Positions 14,983 to 22,982 of a stretch of 23,013 bases of DNA are shown here, piece by piece. The notes beneath the pieces were generated by a model, which worked only from the letters and a program-made list of their open reading frames with translations, had not been told where the DNA came from and did no database searches. Positions within the stretch are counted from its first letter, which is position 1. Each line of letters starts with the position of its first letter. The position numbers were made by a program, and so were the translations under genes. Source of the stretch: Desulfobacteraceae bacterium (GTDB taxonomy: Bacteria; Desulfobacterota; DSM-4660; Desulfatiglandales; Desulfatiglandaceae); contig DAOWOF010000009.1 in NCBI GenBank assembly GCA_030642205.1, positions 1-23,013 on the forward strand, read 5' to 3'.

Positions 14983-15954
14983 ATGTATGTAACCATTGGA
15001 ACTTTTAATTTAAACAATCTTTTTTCGCGGTATAATTTCAAAGGAGAGATAGATGCGTTTTCTAATAATAAATCCGATGTCCATTCAGATATATTATTCA
15101 ACTTTGATAACAATGATTTCTTAAAAGTTCGTACATACAAGGGCAAACTTGTTAAAGCTAAAGATCCCTTATCATCACAAGCAATTGCTGACCGAATATT
15201 AAAAATGAATCTTGACATCCTGGCAGTACAGGAGGTCGAGGATATTGATACTCTTCTCCAGTTCAATCGAAAAAAGCTTAATGACTTATATCCAAATGTT
15301 ATCCTTATTGAAGGAAATGATCCCCGCTTAATTGACGTTGGCTTACTTTCAAAACTTCCTATAGGAGGTGTTACATCCTGGCAGTATGCCTCTCATCCTG
15401 ATGACCCGAACAGGAAAATTTTTGGCCGCGATTTGCTGGAAGTTCAGATCCTTAATCCTAAAAGGACACGCAGGCTTTTTACTATCTTCAATAATCACCT
15501 CAAAAGTCATTATATTGATTTCAGAGATGATCCAATAGTTGCTGACAAGAAAAATCGTATTTGTCGGTATCATCAGTCCGAAACTATAGCAAAAATTGTG
15601 AAGGCTCGTACGAGGCCTGGTAGTAAATTTGTAATCCTTGGTGACATGAATGATCCACCTGACTCTCCTGAACTCATGCCTTTTGTTAATGATTCAGAAC
15701 TTAATTTAACTAATGCTCTGTCCAATCCATCTGAAACTCGTCCTGCTAAAGCGGATTATCCGCCTCCTGCCAGCACAAGCTGGACCCATCGTTTTAAGCC
15801 ATCAGGCAAGCCTGCTCAATATGAACTATACGATCATATTTGGCTTAGCCATTCGCTAGCAAAAAAACAAACAGAAGCCTGGATTGACCGAAGAACAAAA
15901 CATGGCGGCAATGGGAGTGATCATGACCCGGGATGGATTGAAGTAAAGATCTGA
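14983..15954 (+). CDS. Endonuclease/exonuclease/phosphatase (EEP) family protein, no signal peptide
   Basis: This 323-residue protein begins directly with the catalytic fold and has no export signal, so it should act in the cytoplasm. The ribosome site AAGGAG is well placed. All family motifs are present: Asn9 in GTFNLNN, Glu84 in DILAVQEVED, His172 in FNNHLKSHY, Asp221/Asn223 in VILGDMNDPP, Asp284 in YDHIWLS and Asp313-His314 in NGSDHDPGWI. The order and spacing match Mg-dependent nucleases and phosphatases of the DNase I/exonuclease III superfamily. The sequence is only distantly similar to the exported EEP protein on the opposite strand, so they do not look like a recent duplication. The biological substrate is unknown. 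A strong hairpin lies 39 bases after the stop. Confidence 0.88.
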   Translation: MYVTIGTFNLNNLFSRYNFKGEIDAFSNNKSDVHSDILFNFDNNDFLKVRTYKGKLVKAKDPLSSQAIADRILKMNLDILAVQEVEDIDTLLQFNRKKLNDLYPNVILIEGNDPRLIDVGLLSKLPIGGVTSWQYASHPDDPNRKIFGRDLLEVQILNPKRTRRLFTIFNNHLKSHYIDFRDDPIVADKKNRICRYHQSETIAKIVKARTRPGSKFVILGDMNDPPDSPELMPFVNDSELNLTNALSNPSETRPAKADYPPPASTSWTHRFKPSGKPAQYELYDHIWLSHSLAKKQTEAWIDRRTKHGGNGSDHDPGWIEVKI

Positions 15955-15993
15955 CAAGTGCGGCCTTTTTAAGATATTTGAAAATTCTGACTA

Positions 15994-16024
15994 AGGGTCT
16001 GCACGACATTTCGTGACAGACCCT
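15994..16024. repeat. Long hairpin after the second EEP gene
   Basis: AGGGTCTG (15994-16001) pairs with CAGACCCT (16017-16024), and CACGA (16002-16006) pairs with TCGTG (16011-16015). This makes a 13-bp stem with one bulged A and a four-base loop. There is no T-tract on either side, so it is not a typical intrinsic terminator, though it may stabilise a 3' end. Confidence 0.6.
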
Positions 16025-16073
16025 AATCCACATTGCTCATCAAAAAGAATAGATTATAATAGAGGGCAGTTAT

Positions 16074-16883
16074 ATGAATTGTCCAATTTGCATGGCAGAT
16101 GGACTATTGGAATTTATACGATTTGACAAATGGACTGTAAAAAGATGCCCTCAGTGCGGGCATGGTATCACTCACCCTTTTCCAAGACAAAATGAATTAG
16201 ACAAACTATATGATGAAAAATATTTCAAACAACATTACCAAGAGATAAATCCTAATCAAAAGGTTTTTTCTAAAAAGATCAAACATGAATCATCGCGTGT
16301 GAAATTCCTGATGGCATCAAAACAGAAAGGAAATTTATTGGATGTTGGCTGCGGAAAAGGATATTTTTTATACGCCTGCAAAAATAATTTTAATTGCACC
16401 GGATTTGATATTTCAGGTGCAAATGAAGATTTTATTAGGAATACACTTAAGCTCAATCTTGAAATTTCGTCCTGGAATGAAGCTCCTTTTGAGGACAGAT
16501 CGTTTGATGCCATAACAATGTGGCATAGTCTGGAACATCTTGCAAATCCTTTCTATGCTTTGCAGAAATGTATTGGCTGGCTAAAACAGGATGGCATAAT
16601 AATTATAGAGGTTCCTAATCACAGTGGAACTGACGCTAAAATATTGTATAACAAATGGCCAGGCTGGGACATTCCATTTCACTTGCACCATTTTACACAA
16701 AAATCATTATCGCTGATGGTAGAAAAACTAGGCTTGGAAGTGTTTAAAAAAGACACTTATCATTCTGAATTTATAAAAAAAGATTTGTCAAAGAATTTAT
16801 TTATAAAACCCTTTGCGCGCATGATTGCTAAAAGATATGATGGAGCAGGCATAGTGATCCATTGCAGGAAAAAACAGGCATGA
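16074..16883 (+). CDS. Zinc-ribbon class I SAM-dependent methyltransferase
   Basis: This 269-residue protein starts with a small zinc ribbon (Cys3, Cys6, Cys25, Cys28), followed by a Rossmann methyltransferase domain. Motif I is LLDVGCGKG (88-96), an acidic cofactor-binding residue follows in GFDISG, and the post-motif II region reads DAITMWHSLEHLANPF. The zinc ribbon plus Methyltransf_23-like core is common in enzymes of sugar and surface-polysaccharide clusters, including sugar C-methyltransferases. The following glycosyltransferase and flippase-like genes support a role in glycan or glycolipid assembly, but the substrate is unknown. GAGGG lies seven bases before the ATG. The stop overlaps the next start (ATGA at 16880-16883), so it is coupled to the glycosyltransferase. 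Confidence 0.85.
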   Translation: MNCPICMADGLLEFIRFDKWTVKRCPQCGHGITHPFPRQNELDKLYDEKYFKQHYQEINPNQKVFSKKIKHESSRVKFLMASKQKGNLLDVGCGKGYFLYACKNNFNCTGFDISGANEDFIRNTLKLNLEISSWNEAPFEDRSFDAITMWHSLEHLANPFYALQKCIGWLKQDGIIIIEVPNHSGTDAKILYNKWPGWDIPFHLHHFTQKSLSLMVEKLGLEVFKKDTYHSEFIKKDLSKNLFIKPFARMIAKRYDGAGIVIHCRKKQA

Positions 16884-17761
16884 ACATAGATAAAGAAAAA
16901 GATATTTCTGTAATAATAGTCAATTATAATACTCTGGATTATCTTTCAGGCTGCCTTGAATCTGTTGCACAACAATCCGATATCAGTTTTGAAACAATTG
17001 TTGTTGACAATAATTCCCGGGATCAAAGCTGCTTTATGGTGAAAGAAAAATTTCCATGGGTAAATCTGATTGAAAACAAAGAAAACCTTGGATTTGCAAA
17101 AGCAAATAATCAGGCAATAAAAATCTGTCGGGGCAGATATGTTTTTTTTCTCAATCCTGATACAACGGTCGAACCAGAGTGTTTTCAAAAAATGTTGGCT
17201 TTTATGGACAAGAATCCTCAAATTGGTCTGGCCGGAACGAAATTACTGTTTCCGGACCAATCTTTCCATCCCTCCGTCGGAGACAGATATCCTGGTGGGC
17301 ACCGTGCTGAAAAAGTCATGAAAGGTCTGACCGGAGATATTGCATGGGTTTTAGGAGCCAGCATGATCTCCCCCATGAAAATGATCAAATCCCTAAATGG
17401 GTTTGATGAAAAGTTTTTCCTGTACGGAGAGGAACAGGACCTATGTCTGAGAATTAGAAGAAGTGGCTTATCCATAGGATACATACCTGACGCAACTGTT
17501 ATCCATTGGGGAGGAAAAAGCGAGAGAGGGAATCTTCCAGCTGAGGTATGGTCAAAAAAAATAAAAGCAGAATATCTTTTTTATAGCAAACATTATCCTG
17601 AAAAAACTATCCAGGCCATAAGACGCGCGGATCTTATGCAGGCCTGTTGGCGTATTTTTTCAATAAACCTGGTAATCCCCTTTACAAAAAATAAAGATGA
17701 GCTCAAAAACAAATTAAGTAAATATACTCAGGTCGTTAAAATTCTCCGCTCCAGGACCTGA
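16880..17761 (+). CDS. Glycosyltransferase family 2 protein
   Basis: I choose the ATG at 16880 (293 residues) rather than 16862: it overlaps the upstream stop as ATGA and has AGGA about ten bases upstream. The GT-A fold is clear: VIIVNYNT at the N-terminus, VVDNNSRDQS, ENLGFAKANNQAI, and the nucleotide-sugar/metal motif FFLNPDTTVEPE (Asp94). A later acceptor-side segment reads GFDEKFFLYGEEQDLCLRI. This pattern is typical of the GT2 subgroup that includes rhamnosyltransferases of O-antigen and exopolysaccharide pathways. There is no TM helix, so it should act at the cytoplasmic face of the inner membrane on a lipid-linked acceptor. Donor and acceptor are not deducible. It is followed by 144 non-coding bases with three hairpins before the flippase-like gene. 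Confidence 0.9.
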   Translation: MNIDKEKDISVIIVNYNTLDYLSGCLESVAQQSDISFETIVVDNNSRDQSCFMVKEKFPWVNLIENKENLGFAKANNQAIKICRGRYVFFLNPDTTVEPECFQKMLAFMDKNPQIGLAGTKLLFPDQSFHPSVGDRYPGGHRAEKVMKGLTGDIAWVLGASMISPMKMIKSLNGFDEKFFLYGEEQDLCLRIRRSGLSIGYIPDATVIHWGGKSERGNLPAEVWSKKIKAEYLFYSKHYPEKTIQAIRRADLMQACWRIFSINLVIPFTKNKDELKNKLSKYTQVVKILRSRT

Positions 17762-17767
17762 CTTATG

Positions 17768-17870
17768 AATTGATGGACTCGAAAAAGTCCTGCCACAGGC
17801 AAGGACGGGTAAATCCGGATCTGTGGTAGAGATTGATCAATTTCATTTATGTTCAAGGAAGGCGAAATTG
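17768..17870 (+). repeat. Hairpin and repeat cluster before the flippase-like gene (includes element copy B)
   Basis: Three hairpins follow one another: GGACT/AGTCC (17775-17779 with 17786-17790), CCACAG/CTGTGG (17793-17798 with 17821-17826) and CAATTTC/GAAATTG (17838-17844 with 17864-17870). The first, read in reverse complement, resembles 4597-4623. The third contains TTTCATTTATGTTCAAG, matching 4650-4679 at 25 of 30 bases. Confidence 0.55.
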
Positions 17871-17905
17871 AGAGAAAGGGGCAGCCTTATCCATACCAAG
17901 TAACT

Positions 17906-18985
17906 ATGAAAAAAATACTAATGTCTCTCTTATTGGGCGCTATCATATCAACGGGCGCCTTATATCTTGCTTTTTGTAATGTACCCTTTGAGGAACTTGG
18001 GGCTTACCTGTTATCTATAAATTATTTTTGGGTAATACCATCCTCCTTTATTGTGATTTTTAGTTTTTTTGTTCGTGTCCAGCGTTGGCGTATTATCCTG
18101 AAAGATTTTTGCTCAATTAGTTTCTGGCAAGCTTTCCATCCCTTATTTATTGCCTTTATGATAAACTGTGTTCTACCAGCCAGAGTTGGAGAAGTAGCAA
18201 GGCCACTCATATTACAGAAAACAAATCATATCCCTTTTGCAACCGGACTGGCTACAGTTGTTGCCGAAAGGGTAATGGACATGACCGTTTTAATCTTACT
18301 TTTCGGAATATTATTAATAACCATAGAAATAGATCCTAATCATGATATTTTATTTGATAATCAACATCTGAACAAAACTACCCTAAAATTGATTGCCTGG
18401 GGCATTCTCTATTTTTTAATAATCATATTGATCAGCATAGCATTATTAAGATTAAAAAGATCAAGGCAATTCATTATCAACGCAATGGTCCTCATGTCAG
18501 GATATCTTTTCTTTTTCAATACACAATTACAAAAAAAAGTGAGAAAAACTATTTCCTTAAAATTAATTACTTTTTCAGATAATTTGGCCAAAGGGCTGTT
18601 TTTTATAAAAAAACCAAAATTAATTGCCAGTTGTTTTAGTTTGTCTTTGATAATTTGGTTCCTACATGCCTTTTCTTACTATATATTGTCTCTAGGATGT
18701 ATAGGGATTGAATTATCTTTCCCTGAATTAACCGCTGTTATGATTATCGTCTGTTTTTTTATTCTTCTGCCTTCTGTGCCTGGTTACTGGGGGCTTTGGG
18801 AGGCAGGTGGCATATTTGCTCTTTCCCTGTTCGGGATTGCCAATAAAGAAGCTGCCGGGTATACTCTTGTAAATCATGCCATCCAGATATTGCCAGTCAT
18901 TATTATTGGTCTTATTTCAGCATTAATAATCAGTATAAATTTATCTAAAATATTTAGTACTACAGGCCCGTCTAAATACCCATAA
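17906..18985 (+). CDS. Lysylphosphatidylglycerol synthase TM-region/flippase-like membrane protein (UPF0104)
   Basis: This is a polytopic inner-membrane protein with about eight hydrophobic helices over 359 residues. The frame is open back to an ATG at 17849, but that codon lies inside the dispersed repeat and lacks a ribosome site. The ATG at 17906 begins MKKILMSLLLGAIISTGALY, a normal membrane-protein start, so I prefer it. Hallmarks of the family are RVGEVARPLIL, VAERVMDMTVL and PSVPGYWGLWEAGG. The fold is the membrane part of MprF-type proteins, where it flips aminoacyl lipids; stand-alone members occur beside glycosyltransferases and are thought to move lipid-linked molecules across the membrane. 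Here it follows a methyltransferase and a GT2 enzyme, suggesting a glycolipid, but the substrate is unknown. Confidence 0.85.
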   Translation: MKKILMSLLLGAIISTGALYLAFCNVPFEELGAYLLSINYFWVIPSSFIVIFSFFVRVQRWRIILKDFCSISFWQAFHPLFIAFMINCVLPARVGEVARPLILQKTNHIPFATGLATVVAERVMDMTVLILLFGILLITIEIDPNHDILFDNQHLNKTTLKLIAWGILYFLIIILISIALLRLKRSRQFIINAMVLMSGYLFFFNTQLQKKVRKTISLKLITFSDNLAKGLFFIKKPKLIASCFSLSLIIWFLHAFSYYILSLGCIGIELSFPELTAVMIIVCFFILLPSVPGYWGLWEAGGIFALSLFGIANKEAAGYTLVNHAIQILPVIIIGLISALIISINLSKIFSTTGPSKYP

Positions 18986-19015
18986 TTGGAATTACTGGCA
19001 GGTTTTAATGGTGCC

Positions 19016-19044
19016 TTGACAGAAATAGCTAATATCGTAATAAT
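19016..19044 (+). promoter_or_regulatory. Sigma70-type promoter of pdxA-uvrA
   Basis: A perfect TTGACA (19016-19021) is followed after 17 bases by AATAAT (19039-19044), which matches TATAAT at five of six positions. The predicted transcript would start near 19051, leaving a leader of about 45 bases. It is the best promoter match in the window. Confidence 0.55.
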
Positions 19045-19089
19045 TAAAAGCGAGTAATTATTCAGCTATTCTAATAAATTGAGGAACAA

Positions 19090-19101
19090 ATGAAAAAATG
19101 A
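19090..19101 (+). CDS. MKK mini-ORF overlapping the pdxA start
   Basis: ATG AAA AAA TGA begins six bases after GAGGAA, an ideal ribosome-site distance, and its stop overlaps the pdxA ATG (ATGA, 19098-19101). It may feed ribosomes to pdxA by reinitiation. Alternatively one A has been lost from the A-run, since seven As would fuse MKK to the annotated protein. Confidence 0.4.
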   Translation: MKK

Positions 19102-20099
19102 CCAAACTTCCTGTAATCGGCATTACCATGGGAGATCCTGCAGGCATTGGGCCGGAAATAATTATCAAGGCTCTCAAAGATCAAAACCTTTATGAAATGT
19201 GCTCTCCTGTAATTCTGGGAGACCCATCGATCCTTGCCTTGAGTGGATCTAAATGTCTCCGTGACCCTGAATTAAATCTGATCAGAAAACCAAACGAAGC
19301 TATTTCATCTCCAAAAAGGTTAAATTTGATTAAAATTTCTGATATTAATAACAGTGACTTTCATCCAGGAAAACCTACTATTGCGGGAGGGCTGGCTATG
19401 GTTCAGTATATTCTCCATGCGGTGGAACTCACGCAAAAAGGGAAGCTTGACGCTATTGTAACCTGTCCTATCAGTAAATCCTTGATGCATCAGGCAGGTT
19501 ATACCTTTGACGGTCACACCGAATTGCTTGCCCACCTTACAAATACATCAGAATATATGATGATGCTGGCCGGAGATAGACTGAGAGTAACTTTGGCAAC
19601 TATTCACTGCGCCCTTAAAAAAGTACCCTTGATCCTCGATATTCCAAAAGTTTATCAAACTATTGTCATGACAGCAGAGGCCCTCTTAAAGGACTTTGCC
19701 TTAAAGGATCCCCATTTGGCCGTGGCAGCACTTAATCCCCATGCTGGAGAAGGGGGGCTATTTGGTTCGGAAGAAGATGAAATAATTACTCCAGCCATCC
19801 GAAAAGCCCAATCTAAAGGTTTCAGGGTAAGCGGCCCTTATCCTCCTGACACGATCTTTGTCAAGGCTGCTTCAGGAGAATTTGACGCAGTGGTAGCCAT
19901 GTATCATGATCAAGGATTGATTCCTCTCAAGCTTCTTCATTTTTCAGATGCCGTTAATATTACCCTTGGTCTGCCAATTATCAGGACTTCGGTAGACCAT
20001 GGAACTGCTTATGATATTGCAGGTAAGGGACAGGCCGATCCATCAAGTCTTATAGCAGCTATCAAGATGGCCGTTATGATAGTAAAAAACAGGCAATAA
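19098..20099 (+). CDS. pdxA: 4-hydroxythreonine-4-phosphate dehydrogenase PdxA
   Basis: PdxA oxidises 4-phosphohydroxy-L-threonine with NAD+ in the DXP-dependent pathway to pyridoxal phosphate, in the cytoplasm. The 333 residues match the usual length. Landmarks are GITMGDPAGIGPEI (8-21), the substrate-binding GHTELLA (His140-Thr141) and the three metal ligands His170 (TIHCALK), His215 (NPHAGEGG) and His270 (MYHDQGLIPLK). Their spacing of 45 and 55 residues is the same as in E. coli PdxA. The C-terminus carries VNITLGLPIIRTSVDHGTAY. Its own ATG lies 14 bases after GAGGAA, too far for efficient initiation, and the intervening MKK mini-ORF is better placed. uvrA follows after 45 bases, so the two are probably co-transcribed, although their functions are unrelated. 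Confidence 0.95.
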   Translation: MTKLPVIGITMGDPAGIGPEIIIKALKDQNLYEMCSPVILGDPSILALSGSKCLRDPELNLIRKPNEAISSPKRLNLIKISDINNSDFHPGKPTIAGGLAMVQYILHAVELTQKGKLDAIVTCPISKSLMHQAGYTFDGHTELLAHLTNTSEYMMMLAGDRLRVTLATIHCALKKVPLILDIPKVYQTIVMTAEALLKDFALKDPHLAVAALNPHAGEGGLFGSEEDEIITPAIRKAQSKGFRVSGPYPPDTIFVKAASGEFDAVVAMYHDQGLIPLKLLHFSDAVNITLGLPIIRTSVDHGTAYDIAGKGQADPSSLIAAIKMAVMIVKNRQ

Positions 20100-20144
20100 T
20101 ATTTCTACAAAAAATTATCAGCAAAGAGGAACAAGCTACGATCT

Positions 20145-22982
20145 ATGCCTACAGACTACATTAAAATAAGAGGCGCCAGACAACATAACCTCAAAAATAT
20201 CTCCCTTGATATCCCTAGAAATAGCCTGGTTATAGTCACAGGTCTATCCGGCTCTGGAAAGTCATCCCTTGCTTTTGATACGATTTATGCCGAAGGACAA
20301 AGAAGATACGTAGAATCTCTTTCCGCTTACGCTCGGCAATTTCTGGAGCAAATGGACAAACCCGATGTTGATTCCATTGAAGGTTTGTCTCCAGCCATAT
20401 CGATCGAACAACGGACGTCTAATAAAAATCCTCGTTCAACATTGGGAACTGTTACCGAAATCTATGACTATTTAAGAATCCTTTTTGCCAGAATCGGGAA
20501 GCCCCATTGTCCTAAGTGCAAAATACCTATTAGCTCTCAGACAATACAACAGATTGTTGACAAAATCATGGAGCTTCCCATTGGCACACGAATACAGATT
20601 CTGGCACCATTGGTTGAAGGCCGTAAGGGATCACATCATCAGATATTCAAGAAACTTCAAAAAGATGGTTTTACCAGGGTAAGAATAGATGGTCAAATAA
20701 TGCTCCTTGATGATGAAATTAAACTTGATAAAAACAAAAAGCATACTATCAGTGTTGTGGTAGATCGCCTGGTTATCAAAGAAGGACTTAAACGCAGACT
20801 AACTGATTCTATTGAGCTGACGCTTCCTATCTCAGATGGCAAGGCTATACTGAATGTTTTAGGGGATCAGGACACAGACCTGTTTTTCAACCAAAAGGCT
20901 GCATGCCCCTCCTGTGGTTTCAGTGTGCCCAAACTAACGCCACAGATATTTTCTTTTAATAGCCCACAAGGTGCCTGTCCAAAATGTAATGGGCTAGGCA
21001 CTAAAAGATATATTGATCCAGCCCTGATTATTCCAGATCCGTCACTTTCTCTAAGAGATGGAGCCATCGTACCATGGGCAAAACGCCATTCAGTCTACTT
21101 TCAACAAATGCTCGATTCCCTTTGTGATCATTACAAAATCGATGTTTACGCCCCTTTCAGAACTCTACCCAAAGAAATCCAGGATGAATTCCTTTATGGT
21201 TCAGGAAAAAATGAAATTTCCTTTTATTTTGAAAGAAATGATCGAAGATATTCATATAAACGCCCCTTTGAAGGAGTTATTCCCAATCTTGAAAGGCGTT
21301 ATCATGAAACAGATTCTTATCGCTTAAGGGAAGATGTCGAACAATATATGAGTATCCGTTCCTGTCCCAAATGCGGGGGTGCAAGGCTAAAGCCCGAGGT
21401 ACTAATGGTCAGGATAGCAGATAAGGCGATCAATGATATAACCGCCTTATCTATTGAAAAGGCATATCAATTCTTTCAGGATCTGCAATTGAGTCCCAAG
21501 GAAAAGGCCATTGGGCAAAGAGTGCTTAAAGAAATCCAGGATCGCCTTCTATTTTTAAGAAGCGTTGGATTGGATTACCTGAGTATGGACAGACCATCAG
21601 CTACTCTTTCCGGTGGAGAAGACCAGCGAATCAGGCTGGCTACTCAAATTAGCTCCGGGCTCGCAGGAGTTCTCTATGTCCTTGATGAGCCTAGCATTGG
21701 ACTTCATCAAAGAGATAACCTGAGATTATTAAAAAATTTAAAGCACTTGAAAGATTTAGGGAATACAGTCATTATAGTGGAGCATGATGCTGAAACCATT
21801 CTGAAATCAGATTATATTGTTGACATGGGGCCAGGTGCGGGAATGAAGGGAGGAGAGATTGTTTTTCATGGAACACCCTCTGAATTGCTCAAAGACAGTA
21901 AATCATTGACAGGGCAATATCTGTCGGGTACTAAATTCATACCTGTTCCCCAAACCAGACGTAAAGCCATCAACAAGTATATTGAGATTCAAGGAGCTAA
22001 AGAAAATAACCTGAAAGACATTACAGTGAACATTCCATTGGGAACTCTGACCTGCATAACTGGTGTTTCCGGCTCAGGTAAAAGCACACTGATTAATGGC
22101 ATTCTCTATCCTTTTCTTTGTCAAAGACTATATAGATCCAAAGCAAAGGTGGGAAAAATGGGATCCATTAACGGAATTGAAAATATTGATAAGGTAATCA
22201 ACATAGACCAAAGCCCCATAGGCAGGACTCCGCGCTCCAATCCAGCCACTTACACTGGAACCTTTACCCATATTAGAGAACTTTTCGCAATGCTTCCAGA
22301 ATCCAGGGCAAGGGGATATAAACCGGGAAGATTCAGCTTTAATGTAAAAGGTGGAAGATGCGAGGCATGCAAAGGTGATGGCATAATTAAGATCGAAATG
22401 CATTTTTTGCCTGATGTTTATGTTGCCTGCGAAAGCTGTCAGGGGCTACGGTATAACAGGGATACACTGGAGATTCAGTACAAAGGAAATAGCATATCAG
22501 ATGTTCTGGATATGACTGTGAATCGAGCCTATCAATTTTTTGAAAGCATCCCCTTGATTAAAAACAAATTGCAGACTCTTATAAATGTAGGCCTTGGCTA
22601 TTTAAAATTGGGTCAGGCAGCGACCACTCTTTCTGGCGGTGAAGCCCAACGAATCAAATTGTCCAGGGAATTAAGTAAAAGGAATACAGGGCAGACACTA
22701 TACTTGCTGGATGAGCCCACTACCGGTCTTCATTTTGCTGATATCCAAAAGCTATTAGAGGTATTAAATTACCTGGTAGAACAAAAAAACACAGTGGTTG
22801 TTATTGAACATAATCTGGATGTGATAAAAACTGCTGATTATATAATTGATCTCGGTCCTGAAGGCGGGGAAGAAGGAGGCTATGTCATTGCTAAAGGGAT
22901 CCCTGAAGAAATAATTAAGGTAAAAGAATCATATACAGGGCAATTCCTTGATAAAATAATCCAGCATTCAAATCTGGCCTGA
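20145..22982 (+). CDS. uvrA: Excinuclease ABC subunit UvrA
   Basis: UvrA is the DNA-damage sensor of nucleotide excision repair; a dimer loads UvrB at lesions. The 945-residue protein is full length with two ABC ATPase modules. Module I has Walker A GLSGSGKSS (33-41), the conserved RQFLEQMDKPDVDSIEGLSP, a CPKC pair after GKPH, a zinc module (CPSC...CPKC), and the signature LSGGEDQR (488-495) before YVLDEPSIGLHQRD. Module II has Walker A GVSGSGKST (640-648), the C-terminal zinc finger (CEAC...CESC), LSGGEAQR (829-836) and YLLDEPTTGLHFAD. The only unusual residue noticed is Asp493 in signature I, where Ala is normal. The start MPTDYIKIRGARQHNLKNI is typical; the nearest purine-rich site, GAGGAA, is about 13 bases upstream, so initiation may be modest. 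No uvrB or uvrC is in the window. Confidence 0.97.
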   Translation: MPTDYIKIRGARQHNLKNISLDIPRNSLVIVTGLSGSGKSSLAFDTIYAEGQRRYVESLSAYARQFLEQMDKPDVDSIEGLSPAISIEQRTSNKNPRSTLGTVTEIYDYLRILFARIGKPHCPKCKIPISSQTIQQIVDKIMELPIGTRIQILAPLVEGRKGSHHQIFKKLQKDGFTRVRIDGQIMLLDDEIKLDKNKKHTISVVVDRLVIKEGLKRRLTDSIELTLPISDGKAILNVLGDQDTDLFFNQKAACPSCGFSVPKLTPQIFSFNSPQGACPKCNGLGTKRYIDPALIIPDPSLSLRDGAIVPWAKRHSVYFQQMLDSLCDHYKIDVYAPFRTLPKEIQDEFLYGSGKNEISFYFERNDRRYSYKRPFEGVIPNLERRYHETDSYRLREDVEQYMSIRSCPKCGGARLKPEVLMVRIADKAINDITALSIEKAYQFFQDLQLSPKEKAIGQRVLKEIQDRLLFLRSVGLDYLSMDRPSATLSGGEDQRIRLATQISSGLAGVLYVLDEPSIGLHQRDNLRLLKNLKHLKDLGNTVIIVEHDAETILKSDYIVDMGPGAGMKGGEIVFHGTPSELLKDSKSLTGQYLSGTKFIPVPQTRRKAINKYIEIQGAKENNLKDITVNIPLGTLTCITGVSGSGKSTLINGILYPFLCQRLYRSKAKVGKMGSINGIENIDKVINIDQSPIGRTPRSNPATYTGTFTHIRELFAMLPESRARGYKPGRFSFNVKGGRCEACKGDGIIKIEMHFLPDVYVACESCQGLRYNRDTLEIQYKGNSISDVLDMTVNRAYQFFESIPLIKNKLQTLINVGLGYLKLGQAATTLSGGEAQRIKLSRELSKRNTGQTLYLLDEPTTGLHFADIQKLLEVLNYLVEQKNTVVVIEHNLDVIKTADYIIDLGPEGGEEGGYVIAKGIPEEIIKVKESYTGQFLDKIIQHSNLA

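Noticed and set aside
16033..16060. TTGCTC-N16-TATAAT as promoter of the methyltransferase gene
   Set aside because: The -35 matches poorly, and the predicted transcript would start after the GAGGG ribosome site, which would then be lost.
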